64,000 bases of DNA from Lewinellaceae bacterium (GCA_020636225.1 JACJYI010000002.1:868001-932000), one strand, 5' to 3'; shown: positions 27,001 through 36,371, counted from the first letter of the stretch. Notes: a model not told the origin generated them from the letters alone. Numbers and translations are program-made.

Positions 27001-30000
27001 GGGAGACTGCACTGGCAGCTGGTGGCACACCGGCAATCCTGGCTGGCAACCTGTATGGCGAGGGCCCGAATATCATCGTCACACAACCTGGCCAGGCATC
27101 CATCACCATCCTGGATGGTTTGACCGGAGGAATCCTCCATACATTTCCGACGCCGAATGATCTGCTTTCTGGCAGCATGCCCGCGATCGGGGATATCGAT
27201 CATGATGGAACTGCTGAACTCTTTGTCATCGATGCCACTAATCATTTGGCCGGATTTGAGCACGATGGGTCGTTGCGATTCATTTCTTCCCAACCGGTCA
27301 ATATGAGCGGCACTCAAGGGCAATCCTCGATCCACCTGACCGATCTGAATGAAGACGGGACTCCGGAGCTCTGCATCGGCACATCCATTTTCAATGCCTC
27401 GACCGGCGAGCAGCTGTTCATGAGCGATCCGCTCTATTCATCCGGATCGCATCCCGACCTGGGCGAGAACCTGTTCAATGGTACAGCTATCGGGGATATT
27501 CTCCCCTCGGAAAGCTGTCCTTCCTGTTCTGGACTGGAAATGGTTTGCGGAAACCAACTCCTGGGCGTCAGCCAGGACAATCAGGCCCTATCCCTGCTCA
27601 CCATGGCTGGAAATGGGCTGCCCGACGGCTTCACCAGTCTGGCTGATATCGACCTGGATGGCGATGTGGATGGGGTTGTGGTGACTGCTGCGACCAATCT
27701 GGCATATTGCTATGCCTGGGATCTGCAGACCGACCAGGAGATCGGTGCCTATTCCTTTCCGACAAATGGCAACGGAACCACCCGGGTAGCCATCGGCGAT
27801 GTCGATGGAGACCAATTGCCTGACCTGGTCCTCGTTGCCGCTCCCCGGTTGATGGTCCTTGACAACGCCCTCAATCTCAAATGGGAACGTTCCATCCCGG
27901 ATCTGACCAGCCTGTCTATCCCGGTTTTATTCGACCTGGGCCATTCTGGTTCTCGACAGATCATCGTGCAGGGAGATCAGGCCCTGTACATCCTTGACGG
28001 GGCCAGTGGGGCCACCCTCTCCGACTTTCCCTGCCATGCCACCTTACACCTGTCCAGCCCCATCCTGGCAGATTGCAATATGGATGGACAGGCGGAGATC
28101 ATCACCTGTACGATGAATACCCAGAATGAATATGCTGTGCTGGCCATCAGCTCTCCCACCGCCTCCTGGGCCGCTACCCGGTCGGTGTGGAACCAGGCCG
28201 CATTCCACAACACCCACATCGAAGAAGACCTGGACGTTCCCATCGTCTATCAACCTCATGCTCTAGTCACCTCACCCCCATCCCTCAACACTTTTTTATC
28301 CGCGACGACCATCTCTCCTTCTCATTCACCGGATGCAGACATCAACGCATTGGAAATCCTGTGCCACGGCGATTCCATGCGGATCATCTTCCAGTATTGC
28401 AATACCGGAACCGGGAATATGCCCACACGTATTCCCATGACCCTGTATGCAGGAGATGTCACCATGCCATCCGCCGCTCCCATAAGCACGTTTATCATTG
28501 AGACCCCGTTGCGGATCGATTCATGCGAGACCCTCTTCATTGACCTTCCCAAGCAACCGGACGGGCTGTATTCCGTTGTCGTCAACGACACGGGGAATGA
28601 TCTGCCCCCTCTCCAATTCGCACCTGAGAACTTTACTCCCGGGATCCGGGAATGTCATTACCAGAACAATCTGGACACATTCAGGATCGCTTTCACTCCC
28701 CCATTACTTGACCTGGGCCCGGATACCAGCATGTGTGATCTTGAGGCATTTCCGGTTGAGGCCACCCCTGGGTTTGCGGCCTATACCTGGCATTCCGGAT
28801 GGACTGAATCCACCTGGACCGTGGAACACCCCGGAATCGTATGGGTTGACGCGATCGATCTCTGTGGGCAGGTACAACGCGACTCCCTGTCGATCTCGCT
28901 GGTTCCCACTCCTGACCTGATCAGCTCCACGGACACGACCGTCTGCGAGGGGTCGATCCTGGAATTCAACCTCAGTGGCCTCAACAACTTTCAGTGGTTT
29001 CTGAATGATACCCTGATCCTCAGTCAATCGGGCAACCTGACCCTGGATCCCGCCAGGGAAGGACTGTTGGTGGTCACGGGGCAATACCTGGAAGGTTGTG
29101 TGGTTTCGGATTCGCTGCGCATCCATATCCTCCCACTAAGCCAGGCTGAGGTCCTGATCTTCCTTTGCCCTGGTGACAGCCTGGTTCTTGATGGTCAGAT
29201 GGTGACCGGTGCAGACACCATAGTTTCCATTTCCACCAACTCATTGGGTTGCGACAGCGTCATCAGGTACATCATTCACCTGTACCCGGAGATCGTGTTT
29301 GACCTGGACATTGAACATGCATGTGATGGCGTCCCGGGACAGGCAGAGGCCATCCATACCTCCGGGACACCTCCATTTGAAACCCACTGGCTCGACCTGC
29401 AAAAGAACCCTGTCGATCCGGAACAACTGGCCCCTGGCATATACCAGGTCCTGGTACGTGATCAACATCAATGTCAGCGACTGGACACCTTTGTGGTTCA
29501 GGAGTCGGCACCTCCCTCCTATGAGATCATGCTTTCTCCCATCACCTGCCATGGATGGCAGGATGGCCAGATCCAGATCATGTTGTCGTCCACCCAGGAA
29601 TATGAGATATATCTGAATGGGATCCCGCTCCCCTCCGGCCATAACCCGCAGACATATGGTGCAGGCATCTATGCGATTCTGATCAGCGACACATTGGGAT
29701 GCCGTTTCACAGATACTGTCACCCTGCTTGATCCGCCACCGATCCTCATTTCCTTGCCAGGAGATACCGCCGTGCAACTGGGCAGCCATTTGAACCTGGC
29801 ACCCGAAGGGTCGATCCCATCAGGGATTTTTGCCTGGAGCCCAGCGGATATTCTGAATTGTCCTACGTGTGAGCAGGTGATGGCTACACCCCTGGAAAGT
29901 GGCTGGATCACTCTGCAATACACGAATCCGGCAGGTTGCCGGTCTATTGACTCGATGTACATCGAGATCCTGCTGGATCTCGACATCTTCATCCCGAATG

Positions 30001-30272
30001 CCTTCAGTCCGAACGACGATGGGATCAATGACGTGTTTGCACCTTATTTCCCGGATGCAGTGAAGTCTGTCCTGGCCATGGAGATCTATGACCGATGGGG
30101 CGAGTTGGTCCACTTGCAGACCCACATCGATCCTCTTGATCCGGCATTGGGATGGAATGGGCAATTCCGCGAGAAGCTCATGGACCCCGGCATCTTTGTC
30201 TACAAGTTCGACCTGGCCCTGATCAACGACCAGCAGATCACCCTGTCAGGGGAGGTTCACCTCATCCGATAA
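24042..30272 (+). CDS. Giant secreted M43-type metalloprotease with FG-GAP repeats and CHU_C domain
   Basis: 2,076 residues. Signal peptide to about Ala20. Residues 70-325 form a pappalysin-type (M43) protease: HEMGHYLGLYH at 222-232 supplies the three zinc His and catalytic Glu223, and FMDYSKLECY downstream contains the Met-turn. PKD-like modules follow (about 335-490), then a long propeller of trial-type repeats (510-880), a Cys-rich linker, and FG-GAP/VCBS repeats (about 985-1380) with calcium-loop patterns such as DIDHDGTAELFVID, DLNEDGTPEL and DIDLDGDVDGVV. Ig-like modules lead to a CHU_C end (IPNAFSPNDDGINDVF). Cleavage substrate unknown; it is exported by T9SS. Confidence 0.9.
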   Translation: MVRACILTVLLLAIGMATTAQESLVGPDPFCGSSHVMEVWLNVPENRVSHEAFEARILQSISQQSSRQSAVILPVVIHIVHANGSENLSDAQILSGIEHLNEAFAYQGAYPASGPGLNTDISFCLARQDPQGNPTSGITRTVSAYTSMTVETEDVLLKDVIRWDPTRYINVWVVKEISSSIAGPGVAGYAYFPSSHGSSKDGIVMESSFFGASPSSSSVLIHEMGHYLGLYHTFEGGCPNDDCLLDGDRICDTPPDKSTAYVSCSGSVNTCSTDVLSGFSSDEDDFIWDFMDYSKLECYSGFTPDQSARMHSVIDLVRNSLLLSKACQDPCLTLSPIEILGPQTPVDVGSTITFNQVSSGATTWQWRINGIPLGNGASQDYLFDQVGTFIISVEATNADPNCFRQDTIQVHVVCPVNAQFTYTLNADQSVTMISTSTGDIGSHQWEATQQSMTTAIGQNTTSLTHAFPEGGWTTICLTVSPPNNLCASTFCQNLFLPDTSALPQHLLSRYQNSNSVYFTGNRYHPQQEAFYCPGSEWNNSQHLATLTKIDPCGEVVWSRSYAEDTGFAYLSEVVIMSDGNLLVCGGHSPSSNSIDETSNFFLKLDAADGAVIWSKKFSHTDRLTGIRMVPSLNDPDGECYYIAHWIHKGGFADDGALIKIDQDGTVIWNRRYVIPNSDFEISAIKPLPFGKLALFGQTGTPYRAHVVLINPDGTIQQSTFYTGPGVITCSFRSGEWSSDGSFLVHGFINTQKTNGQDKDWFIAKLSSNLDLIWMDRYLTPWSMDGGESLRLSDGSVMFLTDVQVGPDRSPAYIRTDDQGTIQQIRLLDESWPATQTPQPRFSISSTNTLAENIVLGLERRLEDGSSGLLVAFDPDEDPCLVSPASLSLTATSLSKTTMNLVAMPFTYQWSSMGPSTNRMLTQSIICGASPCVEDCTNGLDDDQNGLIDCFDPACPCTIECLDHYYQDCPNDCPTQPGTVDYTMLSRWETALAAGGTPAILAGNLYGEGPNIIVTQPGQASITILDGLTGGILHTFPTPNDLLSGSMPAIGDIDHDGTAELFVIDATNHLAGFEHDGSLRFISSQPVNMSGTQGQSSIHLTDLNEDGTPELCIGTSIFNASTGEQLFMSDPLYSSGSHPDLGENLFNGTAIGDILPSESCPSCSGLEMVCGNQLLGVSQDNQALSLLTMAGNGLPDGFTSLADIDLDGDVDGVVVTAATNLAYCYAWDLQTDQEIGAYSFPTNGNGTTRVAIGDVDGDQLPDLVLVAAPRLMVLDNALNLKWERSIPDLTSLSIPVLFDLGHSGSRQIIVQGDQALYILDGASGATLSDFPCHATLHLSSPILADCNMDGQAEIITCTMNTQNEYAVLAISSPTASWAATRSVWNQAAFHNTHIEEDLDVPIVYQPHALVTSPPSLNTFLSATTISPSHSPDADINALEILCHGDSMRIIFQYCNTGTGNMPTRIPMTLYAGDVTMPSAAPISTFIIETPLRIDSCETLFIDLPKQPDGLYSVVVNDTGNDLPPLQFAPENFTPGIRECHYQNNLDTFRIAFTPPLLDLGPDTSMCDLEAFPVEATPGFAAYTWHSGWTESTWTVEHPGIVWVDAIDLCGQVQRDSLSISLVPTPDLISSTDTTVCEGSILEFNLSGLNNFQWFLNDTLILSQSGNLTLDPAREGLLVVTGQYLEGCVVSDSLRIHILPLSQAEVLIFLCPGDSLVLDGQMVTGADTIVSISTNSLGCDSVIRYIIHLYPEIVFDLDIEHACDGVPGQAEAIHTSGTPPFETHWLDLQKNPVDPEQLAPGIYQVLVRDQHQCQRLDTFVVQESAPPSYEIMLSPITCHGWQDGQIQIMLSSTQEYEIYLNGIPLPSGHNPQTYGAGIYAILISDTLGCRFTDTVTLLDPPPILISLPGDTAVQLGSHLNLAPEGSIPSGIFAWSPADILNCPTCEQVMATPLESGWITLQYTNPAGCRSIDSMYIEILLDLDIFIPNAFSPNDDGINDVFAPYFPDAVKSVLAMEIYDRWGELVHLQTHIDPLDPALGWNGQFREKLMDPGIFVYKFDLALINDQQITLSGEVHLIR

Positions 30273-30279
30273 GGGATAC

Positions 30280-31329
30280 CTATCGCAGAATGACGACCCT
30301 TCCAGCCGTTACCTCGAAAGGAGCGGAGACGCGAAGGGTGTACATCCCGTGGCCAAGTTGATCGACGGGGATATCCGTGACCACACCCGCGATCGGCCAT
30401 ACCTGGACAAGCTGTCCTATGGAATTATAAAGGAGGAACCGTTGGCCTTCCAACCGCTCAGATGCGGATGGGTCCAGCGTGACCTGTACATGAGTACTGG
30501 CCGGATTGGGCGAGATTTGGCACTCCAAGGATGAGATTTCAGGCCCAATGGAACTGATCAGGCAGGGATTACTCGCTACTTGAGGTACATCCAGAAGATC
30601 CGGTGTATCATCATCCCATTGGGGCAGATTGTTCTGGCCTCCTTCACCTGCCCGCGTACCATGAAACTCATCCGCTGTTGAATTCACTACATCGCAAGGC
30701 CTGTCCGGGTCGTCGAATCGGTAATAGACCACCAGGCCCGGCTCATCGCCTTGCAGCTTGCTCATCCAGGTCGCCTGGATCTGTGCATCGGACCTGGCAA
30801 TGTTCCACAAACGGAACTCATCCATCTTCCCCTTGAATGGGAGATTGAAAACATCCTGCTCCCGATTAGCGATGATAAGGTTATTGTGAACAGTATCAAT
30901 ATCCCCGACCAGCCCGGACGAAGGAGTATTGGTGATCTGCGTGCCGTTCAGGAAGATATCGATGAAATCGAGATCATATCGAACGGCGACATGCACCCAC
31001 GTCTGGATCGGCAAGGGGGATGAGGAATAAACCCAATTCCAGCCGGGAATGGTATTCGCGAAGGCCCAGGAGATATTTCCTTCCTTGCTGAGACCGATAT
31101 TGTACTCCCCCTCCTTGCTGACCAGAAGCATCAGGTCACTTCCCAGCTCCTCGACGTTCAGCCAGAATTCGATGGTCGCTTGCCCATCGATCTTGAAAGC
31201 GGACGAGTCCCCGACAATGATCCGATCATCTTCACCGTCGAATCTCATGGAAAAATCAGATTGACCTGTGGCCAAAGAGACATGACCTGTGATGGCCAGA
31301 AACAGAACAATACATTTCAGTAAATCCAT
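30280..31329 (-). CDS. LamG-domain secreted protein with T9SS sorting domain
   Basis: 349 residues with a signal peptide (cleaved near Gly22). Residues 25-215 are a LamG/pentraxin-like sandwich: MRFDGEDDRIIVGDSSAF, then ATIEFWLNVEELG, FIDIFLNGTQIT and KMDEFRLWNIARSDAQI. The last 80 residues carry the sorting domain (CQISPNPASTHVQVTL ... LGHGMYTLRVS). It starts 10 nt after the upstream glycosyltransferase gene, so the two are likely co-transcribed, an unusual pairing of a cytoplasmic transferase with a secreted lectin-like protein. It ends 7 nt from the convergent metalloprotease gene. Confidence 0.9.
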   Translation of the reverse strand: MDLLKCIVLFLAITGHVSLATGQSDFSMRFDGEDDRIIVGDSSAFKIDGQATIEFWLNVEELGSDLMLLVSKEGEYNIGLSKEGNISWAFANTIPGWNWVYSSSPLPIQTWVHVAVRYDLDFIDIFLNGTQITNTPSSGLVGDIDTVHNNLIIANREQDVFNLPFKGKMDEFRLWNIARSDAQIQATWMSKLQGDEPGLVVYYRFDDPDRPCDVVNSTADEFHGTRAGEGGQNNLPQWDDDTPDLLDVPQVASNPCLISSIGPEISSLECQISPNPASTHVQVTLDPSASERLEGQRFLLYNSIGQLVQVWPIAGVVTDIPVDQLGHGMYTLRVSAPFEVTAGRVVILR

Positions 31330-31339
31330 CGTAGATCAG

Positions 31340-32485
31340 TTAGGCGTGTAAAAAATCGTGCACGGGCTTGAGTTTCCTTGTCCAAGATAGTCGTTTTACC
31401 GCATCGTGATACATCCAGGTGGCAAAATCCGGGGTATCCCTGGCCAGGTCCAGATACCACTTCACGACATCCGACAGATCAATCGCATCTTCATGGCTTG
31501 GCACTCGCAGACAATAGCGGTAATCCGTTCCAAAATCGTGATCGACCATGGACTGGAAGAATGGCAAGCCCCTCAGGGCATATTCCCTTGCCTTCAGGGT
31601 GGTCGTCTGCCCTCCTTCATTGCCGGTTCGGTGACGACCAAGGCTGCCAACCCCGACATGCGCCTTAGTCAATAGGTCATCCAGCGCCAGCCCACTGCTC
31701 GGGCCATGGAAGATCACAGATTGCCCTAAGTCCAATTCACTGACCAACTCTTGCAGGTCCTTCAATGCGGCTCCATTTCCGACAATATGCAATTCAATGG
31801 ACAGGCCTCCCGGAATGCCCTGTGGAGCACGGGCCATCCCCCGAATGATTCGATCCAGCCCCTGCCAGGGTTCCACACTGGTGATCGCAATCATCCGGAA
31901 CACCCGGTCAAGAGCTCTGGGTGGAGGGGGGGCAATGCCAGTCACCGAGATACCATTATCTGTCTGGATAGTCGAAACCCCCCAGATCCGATCATACCTT
32001 GAATAGGTCAGTACCCTTGAAAATACAATGTTGGCCAGCCATGTCAATGTCCAGTGGTCGACGTCTGATTCGATCCTGTCCAACCATGTTTGATCATGGC
32101 CTTCACGGTCATAGGGATAGGTCGGCACCTCCAGGACAATCTTGCAACCTGGATGGCTGAACGTCTTGAAGCGCCATAGTTGGAACAGGAACAAGGGATC
32201 CATCCTGAAGTGACGGATCAGGAGGCCATCATAAGGTCGTCCCGAACGAAGGAACCTGAACAACCCGAAATGGTAGAATAGGAATCGCGACCAGGCATGG
32301 CGAAGTCGGCTGATCGTCCGGCGACCGTCAACGGCTTCCACGACGACATCACTTCCCTGGATATACATCAGGTCGGAAGTGTTGCCAAGCTCGCGCAACG
32401 CCTCTACCTGTCCATGAATCTTCTTGGTCACACCAACAAGGACCGGGTTACCCGTATTTACCCTGGTGATCAGAATGAGATGCAT
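31340..32485 (-). CDS. Family 4-like glycosyltransferase
   Basis: 381 residues from the ATG at 32485 (MHLILITRVNTGNPVLVGVTKKIHGQ), the usual GT-B start; a further ATG lies eight codons upstream. The donor half has FRMIAITSVEPWQGLDRIIRG, the GxG loop HIVGNGAALKDLQELV and VIFHGPSSGLALDDLL, but the canonical E-x7-E is weak (GNEGGQTTTLKAREYALRGLP in its place). It likely transfers a sugar in surface-glycan assembly. It is the upstream partner of the LamG gene and belongs to the 31-42 kb polysaccharide region. Confidence 0.83.
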   Translation of the reverse strand: MHLILITRVNTGNPVLVGVTKKIHGQVEALRELGNTSDLMYIQGSDVVVEAVDGRRTISRLRHAWSRFLFYHFGLFRFLRSGRPYDGLLIRHFRMDPLFLFQLWRFKTFSHPGCKIVLEVPTYPYDREGHDQTWLDRIESDVDHWTLTWLANIVFSRVLTYSRYDRIWGVSTIQTDNGISVTGIAPPPPRALDRVFRMIAITSVEPWQGLDRIIRGMARAPQGIPGGLSIELHIVGNGAALKDLQELVSELDLGQSVIFHGPSSGLALDDLLTKAHVGVGSLGRHRTGNEGGQTTTLKAREYALRGLPFFQSMVDHDFGTDYRYCLRVPSHEDAIDLSDVVKWYLDLARDTPDFATWMYHDAVKRLSWTRKLKPVHDFLHA

Positions 32486-32604
32486 CTTGATTGGGATGTG
32501 GTCTGGCATGGAAAGAATAACAAGGGCATTTCCAAATGAGAGGGATATCCCCGGATTGCTTGAATTTGGTTCAGGACGCCGTTCAAAACGTGATCCCTTT
32601 CCGA

Positions 32605-33426
32605 TCAGGACGGACGACGATACAAGATCGTCAATCCCTTTTCAGCGGGAAGGTCCTCCCTGCGGAATGACCCGTGGGCCATCCATCGGTCGATGATCCG
32701 CTGTTCATCCGGACGGGCGGCATCATCCATCACGATAATGGCCTGTTCGGACAAATGATCCCTGAATAAGGGATACGCCGGAAAACGGGCCTGATCATTC
32801 AATTGCTCAGGGGGACCGTCCACGATCAGGAGATCGATCCGCCCCTCCAATCGGAGCCCTGCCAGGTCGTACCAGGTATAGGTCTTCCCTTCCAGGACTA
32901 TATCCTTCAACGGGCAATGAACCAGGTGAGTGCTGCCAGCCGGCAACTGTTCACGCGTCTGCTCGAGATAATGCTCGTCGTGTTCGACGGAATAGAACCG
33001 GGCAGACGATCCCATCTGGCGGAGATAGGCATCGATCATCTTCGTGGACGACCCGCTACCCAATTCGACGATCACCTTCGGTTGATATCGTTCGATGGTC
33101 TGCAGGACGGCCAGAAGCATATCCGGCGAGGCGGCGTACTGGCGAAGGCCCCGGAAGCTGAAGGGAGGGTCCAGGTGCCGATACAGTCCCAACAGGGATT
33201 CCACCTGATGATACTCCCGAAGGGCTACCCGCTCGACTTGCCGGTGACGATGGTCATGGACCAGGTAGAGGACCACCAGTGTGATGAGCAGCAAGCCAAT
33301 GATCAGCAATTGCCGCCACTCCGGACCTAACCAGAAACTGAGGACAAGTACAACAGCAGGGACCAGGATCAACACTGGCCGGATCTGTCGATCCACACTC
33401 CTCCAACTATCGCGAAACAAGCCCAT
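32605..33426 (-). CDS. Membrane-anchored class I SAM-dependent methyltransferase
   Basis: 273 residues from the ATG at 33426. Two hydrophobic segments at about residues 16-34 and 38-55 anchor it. Residues 100-270 form a Rossmann methyltransferase: VIVELGSGSSTKMI is SAM motif I, YSVEHDEHYLEQ motif II, and LLIVDGPPEQL the motif IV region. The VDGPP pattern is that of class 24-like/FkbM-neighbour methyltransferases that modify sugars or lipids. A surface-glycan substrate is suggested by its location. An alternative start at 33480 adds 18 basic residues. Confidence 0.83.
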   Translation of the reverse strand: MGLFRDSWRSVDRQIRPVLILVPAVVLVLSFWLGPEWRQLLIIGLLLITLVVLYLVHDHRHRQVERVALREYHQVESLLGLYRHLDPPFSFRGLRQYAASPDMLLAVLQTIERYQPKVIVELGSGSSTKMIDAYLRQMGSSARFYSVEHDEHYLEQTREQLPAGSTHLVHCPLKDIVLEGKTYTWYDLAGLRLEGRIDLLIVDGPPEQLNDQARFPAYPLFRDHLSEQAIIVMDDAARPDEQRIIDRWMAHGSFRREDLPAEKGLTILYRRPS

Positions 33427-33555
33427 ACGGTTCGATTTAGCCACAGCGTGGCAACGGCGAAAATACACCGCTTTCTGCAATTGGCAGGGGCTTGGTTGTC
33501 GGGCAGCTCCCAGGATGGATCAACAGGTTCCTGATCCGGATCAATGGAGTTCCAT

Positions 33556-33563
33556 TACCTTCG
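33556..33563 (+). promoter_or_regulatory. Candidate -7 element for the flippase gene
   Basis: TACCTTCG, one mismatch from TAnnTTTG, ends 8 nt before the ATG at 33572. No -33 element is clear. Confidence 0.3.
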
Positions 33564-33571
33564 CAAGACCT

Positions 33572-35062
33572 ATGGGGATCATTACACGGCAGGGGTTCAA
33601 GCATACCGTAGTCAATTATGTCGGTGCCGCCATCGGCCTGTTGACCACACTGTTCGTCTATCCATTGCAGATGGAGGCATACGGACTGGCCCAGTTCCTG
33701 ATGGCTACTGCGGTGTTGTTCATCCCCCTGACCGTCCTGGGGGCCCAGTCCCTGCCGATCCGGTTCTTCCACCGATTCGAGGACCCCGAGAATGGCCATA
33801 ACGGGTTTATCAACTGGCTGCTGCTCCTCTGCCTCGGCGGCGGTCTGCTCACCGCCGGACTGACGTGGATCTTCTGGGAGCGGATCATCGCCTATTATGC
33901 GACTGTCTCGCCCCTCTATCCCCTCTACCTGATCTTTTTCCTGCCCATCCTCATCTTACGGGGAGTGATCCAGGTCCTCAATACCTATATCAGCAACTTT
34001 CATCGGATCGTGGTGCCCTCCATCCTGAACGATCTGCTGATCAAGATCACCCTGCCGGTCTTTGTCCTGCTTGTCTATTCCGGATGGTGGTCCTATCGCG
34101 AACTGGTGATCGGATTGGTCCTGCATTTCGTGGCCGTCTTCCTGGGTCTCATCATCTACCTGAACCTCCTCGGCCATTGGTCGCTGCGGATCAACTGGCC
34201 GGCCTTCAAGGGCCCCATCCTGGGAGAAATGCGCGAGTTTGCCGTCTATGGCATCCTGGGCAGCATGGGCGCCTCCGTCGCCATGAACCTGGACATCTTC
34301 ATGATCAGTTCCATGATCTCTCCGGAGGCAACTGGCATCTACAGTATCGCCGCCGTCATGGCCAACCTGATCAATCGCCCCCTGATCGCCATTACGGCCA
34401 TTTCGGCACCGATCATCATGAAGGCCTGGAAAGAAGGCAATCGCCGGGAGATCGAGACCATCTACCAGAAATCCGCCATCAACAGCCTGATCCCGGGCGT
34501 GCTCCTGTTCCTGCTCATCGTCCTCAATCTTCAGGATCTCTACGCATTGATGCCGAACAGCGACGTGGTCCGAACCAATGAACTGGCTCTCATCCTTCTG
34601 GGCGGGGCCTACCTGATCAACCTGGCTACCGGTGTCAATGCCGAGATGATGGTCTATTCCGACCTGTTCAAGTGGCATTTCTATACCGTACTGATCCTGG
34701 CCTTGCTGAATTTCATCCTCAACTTCTTCCTGATCCGTTCCATGGGCATCACCGGTGCGGCCCTGGCGACACTCATCTCCTATACCGTGTATAATCTTTG
34801 CAAGGGCGGTATCGTCTGGTACAAACATCGGATGCATCCCTTCACCCCGGCCATGATGTGGTTGTTGATCCTCAGCGTGTCCGTCGGCCTGGTGTTCCTG
34901 TACCTGCCGATCCCCGGACCGGCCTGGCTGGCCATCGGCCTGCGAAGCATCCTGATGGTTGGCATGTTCACCCTGGGCATGTTGAAGCTGGCGATCTCTG
35001 CAGAAGCCAGTTCGCTGATCGGACGGGTCTGGACGATGGTGAAGGAACGCGTGCATTTCTAA
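33572..35062 (+). CDS. Polysaccharide flippase (Wzx/MATE-like)
   Basis: 496 residues with about fourteen hydrophobic segments. The start MGIITRQGFKHTVVNYVGAAIG is the usual N-terminus of Bacteroidota lipid-linked oligosaccharide flippases. AVYGILGSMGASVAMNLDIFMIS in the centre matches the second-half repeat of the family. It should move undecaprenyl-linked repeat units across the inner membrane. The frame is open upstream to 33281, but that part runs antisense into the methyltransferase leader. The glycosyltransferase 7 nt downstream is probably co-transcribed. Confidence 0.92.
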   Translation: MGIITRQGFKHTVVNYVGAAIGLLTTLFVYPLQMEAYGLAQFLMATAVLFIPLTVLGAQSLPIRFFHRFEDPENGHNGFINWLLLLCLGGGLLTAGLTWIFWERIIAYYATVSPLYPLYLIFFLPILILRGVIQVLNTYISNFHRIVVPSILNDLLIKITLPVFVLLVYSGWWSYRELVIGLVLHFVAVFLGLIIYLNLLGHWSLRINWPAFKGPILGEMREFAVYGILGSMGASVAMNLDIFMISSMISPEATGIYSIAAVMANLINRPLIAITAISAPIIMKAWKEGNRREIETIYQKSAINSLIPGVLLFLLIVLNLQDLYALMPNSDVVRTNELALILLGGAYLINLATGVNAEMMVYSDLFKWHFYTVLILALLNFILNFFLIRSMGITGAALATLISYTVYNLCKGGIVWYKHRMHPFTPAMMWLLILSVSVGLVFLYLPIPGPAWLAIGLRSILMVGMFTLGMLKLAISAEASSLIGRVWTMVKERVHF

Positions 35063-35069
35063 CCCTCTG

Positions 35070-36371
35070 ATGAATGGATCAATGGAAGGCTTGAAGATCA
35101 CCATCATCAGCACATTTGACAGATCGGGAGGTGCCGCCACGGCTGCCTTTCGGCATGTCAGTCTGCTCAGGGAAGCCGGGCTGAATGCCCGGATGGTGGT
35201 CAGGAGCAAGTCAACCGAGACCGAGTTTATCCAGCAAGTTCATGCTGACTGGATCCATGACCGGCTGGACCAGTTCCGGGAATGGGGTGAGCGGTTGAGC
35301 TATGTGACCCGGGCGGCCAGCCGGGATCAGTGGTTCTACTTTTCACATGACCAATGGGGCGAACGGATCGACCAGCACCCCTGGGTCCGGGAAGCGGATA
35401 TCCTTCACCTCCATTGGTTCCACAAGGGGTTCCTTTCCCTCGACAGCCTGCAGCATTTGGCCCGGCTGGACAAACCGATGGTCTGGCAACTGCACGACAT
35501 GTGGGCCTTCACCGGAGGATGCCATTACGCCGGTGGTTGCAAGGGATACGAATCCCGTTGCGGACAGTGCCCCTATCTCCGATCCCCGGGACTCCACGAC
35601 CTCAGTCATCAGATCTGGAGTCGAAAATCTACCGTCTACCCGACCCTGCCATTATCCATCGTCACGTGCAGCCAATGGTTGGCCGATGTAGCCCGAAGCA
35701 GCTCCCTGCTGCGATCCATGCCCGTGGAAGCCATTGCCAATGGGATCGACACGGCATTCTATTCCCCGGGCGATCCGGTACTGGCCCGCAAGCGGCTGGA
35801 ACTGCCTGAAGACGGCATCCACCTCCTGTTCGTGGCCATGAACACCCGCGAGAAACGAAAGGGCTTTCAGGAGCTGCGCGATGCGATCCGCCTGGTCGTT
35901 TCTCGCCTGAATCCGATCCGCTTGAGCCAATTGCGCCTCACCGTTTTGGGCCGGACCGACCCGGAACTGATCAGCGACCTTCCCCTTCCGGTCGACCTAC
36001 TGGGCTTCCGATCAGCTCCCGAAGAGATCCGCGATGCGTACCGGGCCGCCGACTTTTTTCTGTTGCCTTCCCTGGAGGACAACCTCCCCAACACCGTGAT
36101 GGAAGCCCAGGCCTGTGGATGCCCGACCATCGCCTTCCATACCGGTGGTGTTCCGGAAATGATCGAGCACCTGAAAAGCGGTTTCCTGGCGGACCATGGC
36201 TCGGCATCCTCCCTGGCCGATGGCATTCAACTGGCTGTCCAGCTGGATGCCGCGACCAAATCCGACTGGAAACAGACCGCCCGAAAAACGACTTGTGAAC
36301 AGTACAGCTATGAGGTCATAGCCACCCAGTACTTGAGTCATTACCAACGACTACTTGGATCACCTTCCTGA
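35070..36371 (+). CDS. Family 4 glycosyltransferase with Cys-rich insert
   Basis: 433 residues. The acceptor domain starts LKITIISTFDRSGGAATAAFRH, the WcaC-type beginning with an Ala-rich helix. Residues about 150-170 carry GGCHYAGGCKGYESRCGQCP, four Cys and a His that could hold a metal; this insert recurs in related enzymes. The donor domain contains HLLFVAMNTREKRKGFQEL and the E-x7-E equivalent PSLEDNLPNTVMEAQACGCP. It should build a surface glycan in the cytoplasm. An in-frame ATG at 35082 is an equally good start. It lies directly after the flippase gene. Confidence 0.9.
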   Translation: MNGSMEGLKITIISTFDRSGGAATAAFRHVSLLREAGLNARMVVRSKSTETEFIQQVHADWIHDRLDQFREWGERLSYVTRAASRDQWFYFSHDQWGERIDQHPWVREADILHLHWFHKGFLSLDSLQHLARLDKPMVWQLHDMWAFTGGCHYAGGCKGYESRCGQCPYLRSPGLHDLSHQIWSRKSTVYPTLPLSIVTCSQWLADVARSSSLLRSMPVEAIANGIDTAFYSPGDPVLARKRLELPEDGIHLLFVAMNTREKRKGFQELRDAIRLVVSRLNPIRLSQLRLTVLGRTDPELISDLPLPVDLLGFRSAPEEIRDAYRAADFFLLPSLEDNLPNTVMEAQACGCPTIAFHTGGVPEMIEHLKSGFLADHGSASSLADGIQLAVQLDAATKSDWKQTARKTTCEQYSYEVIATQYLSHYQRLLGSPS

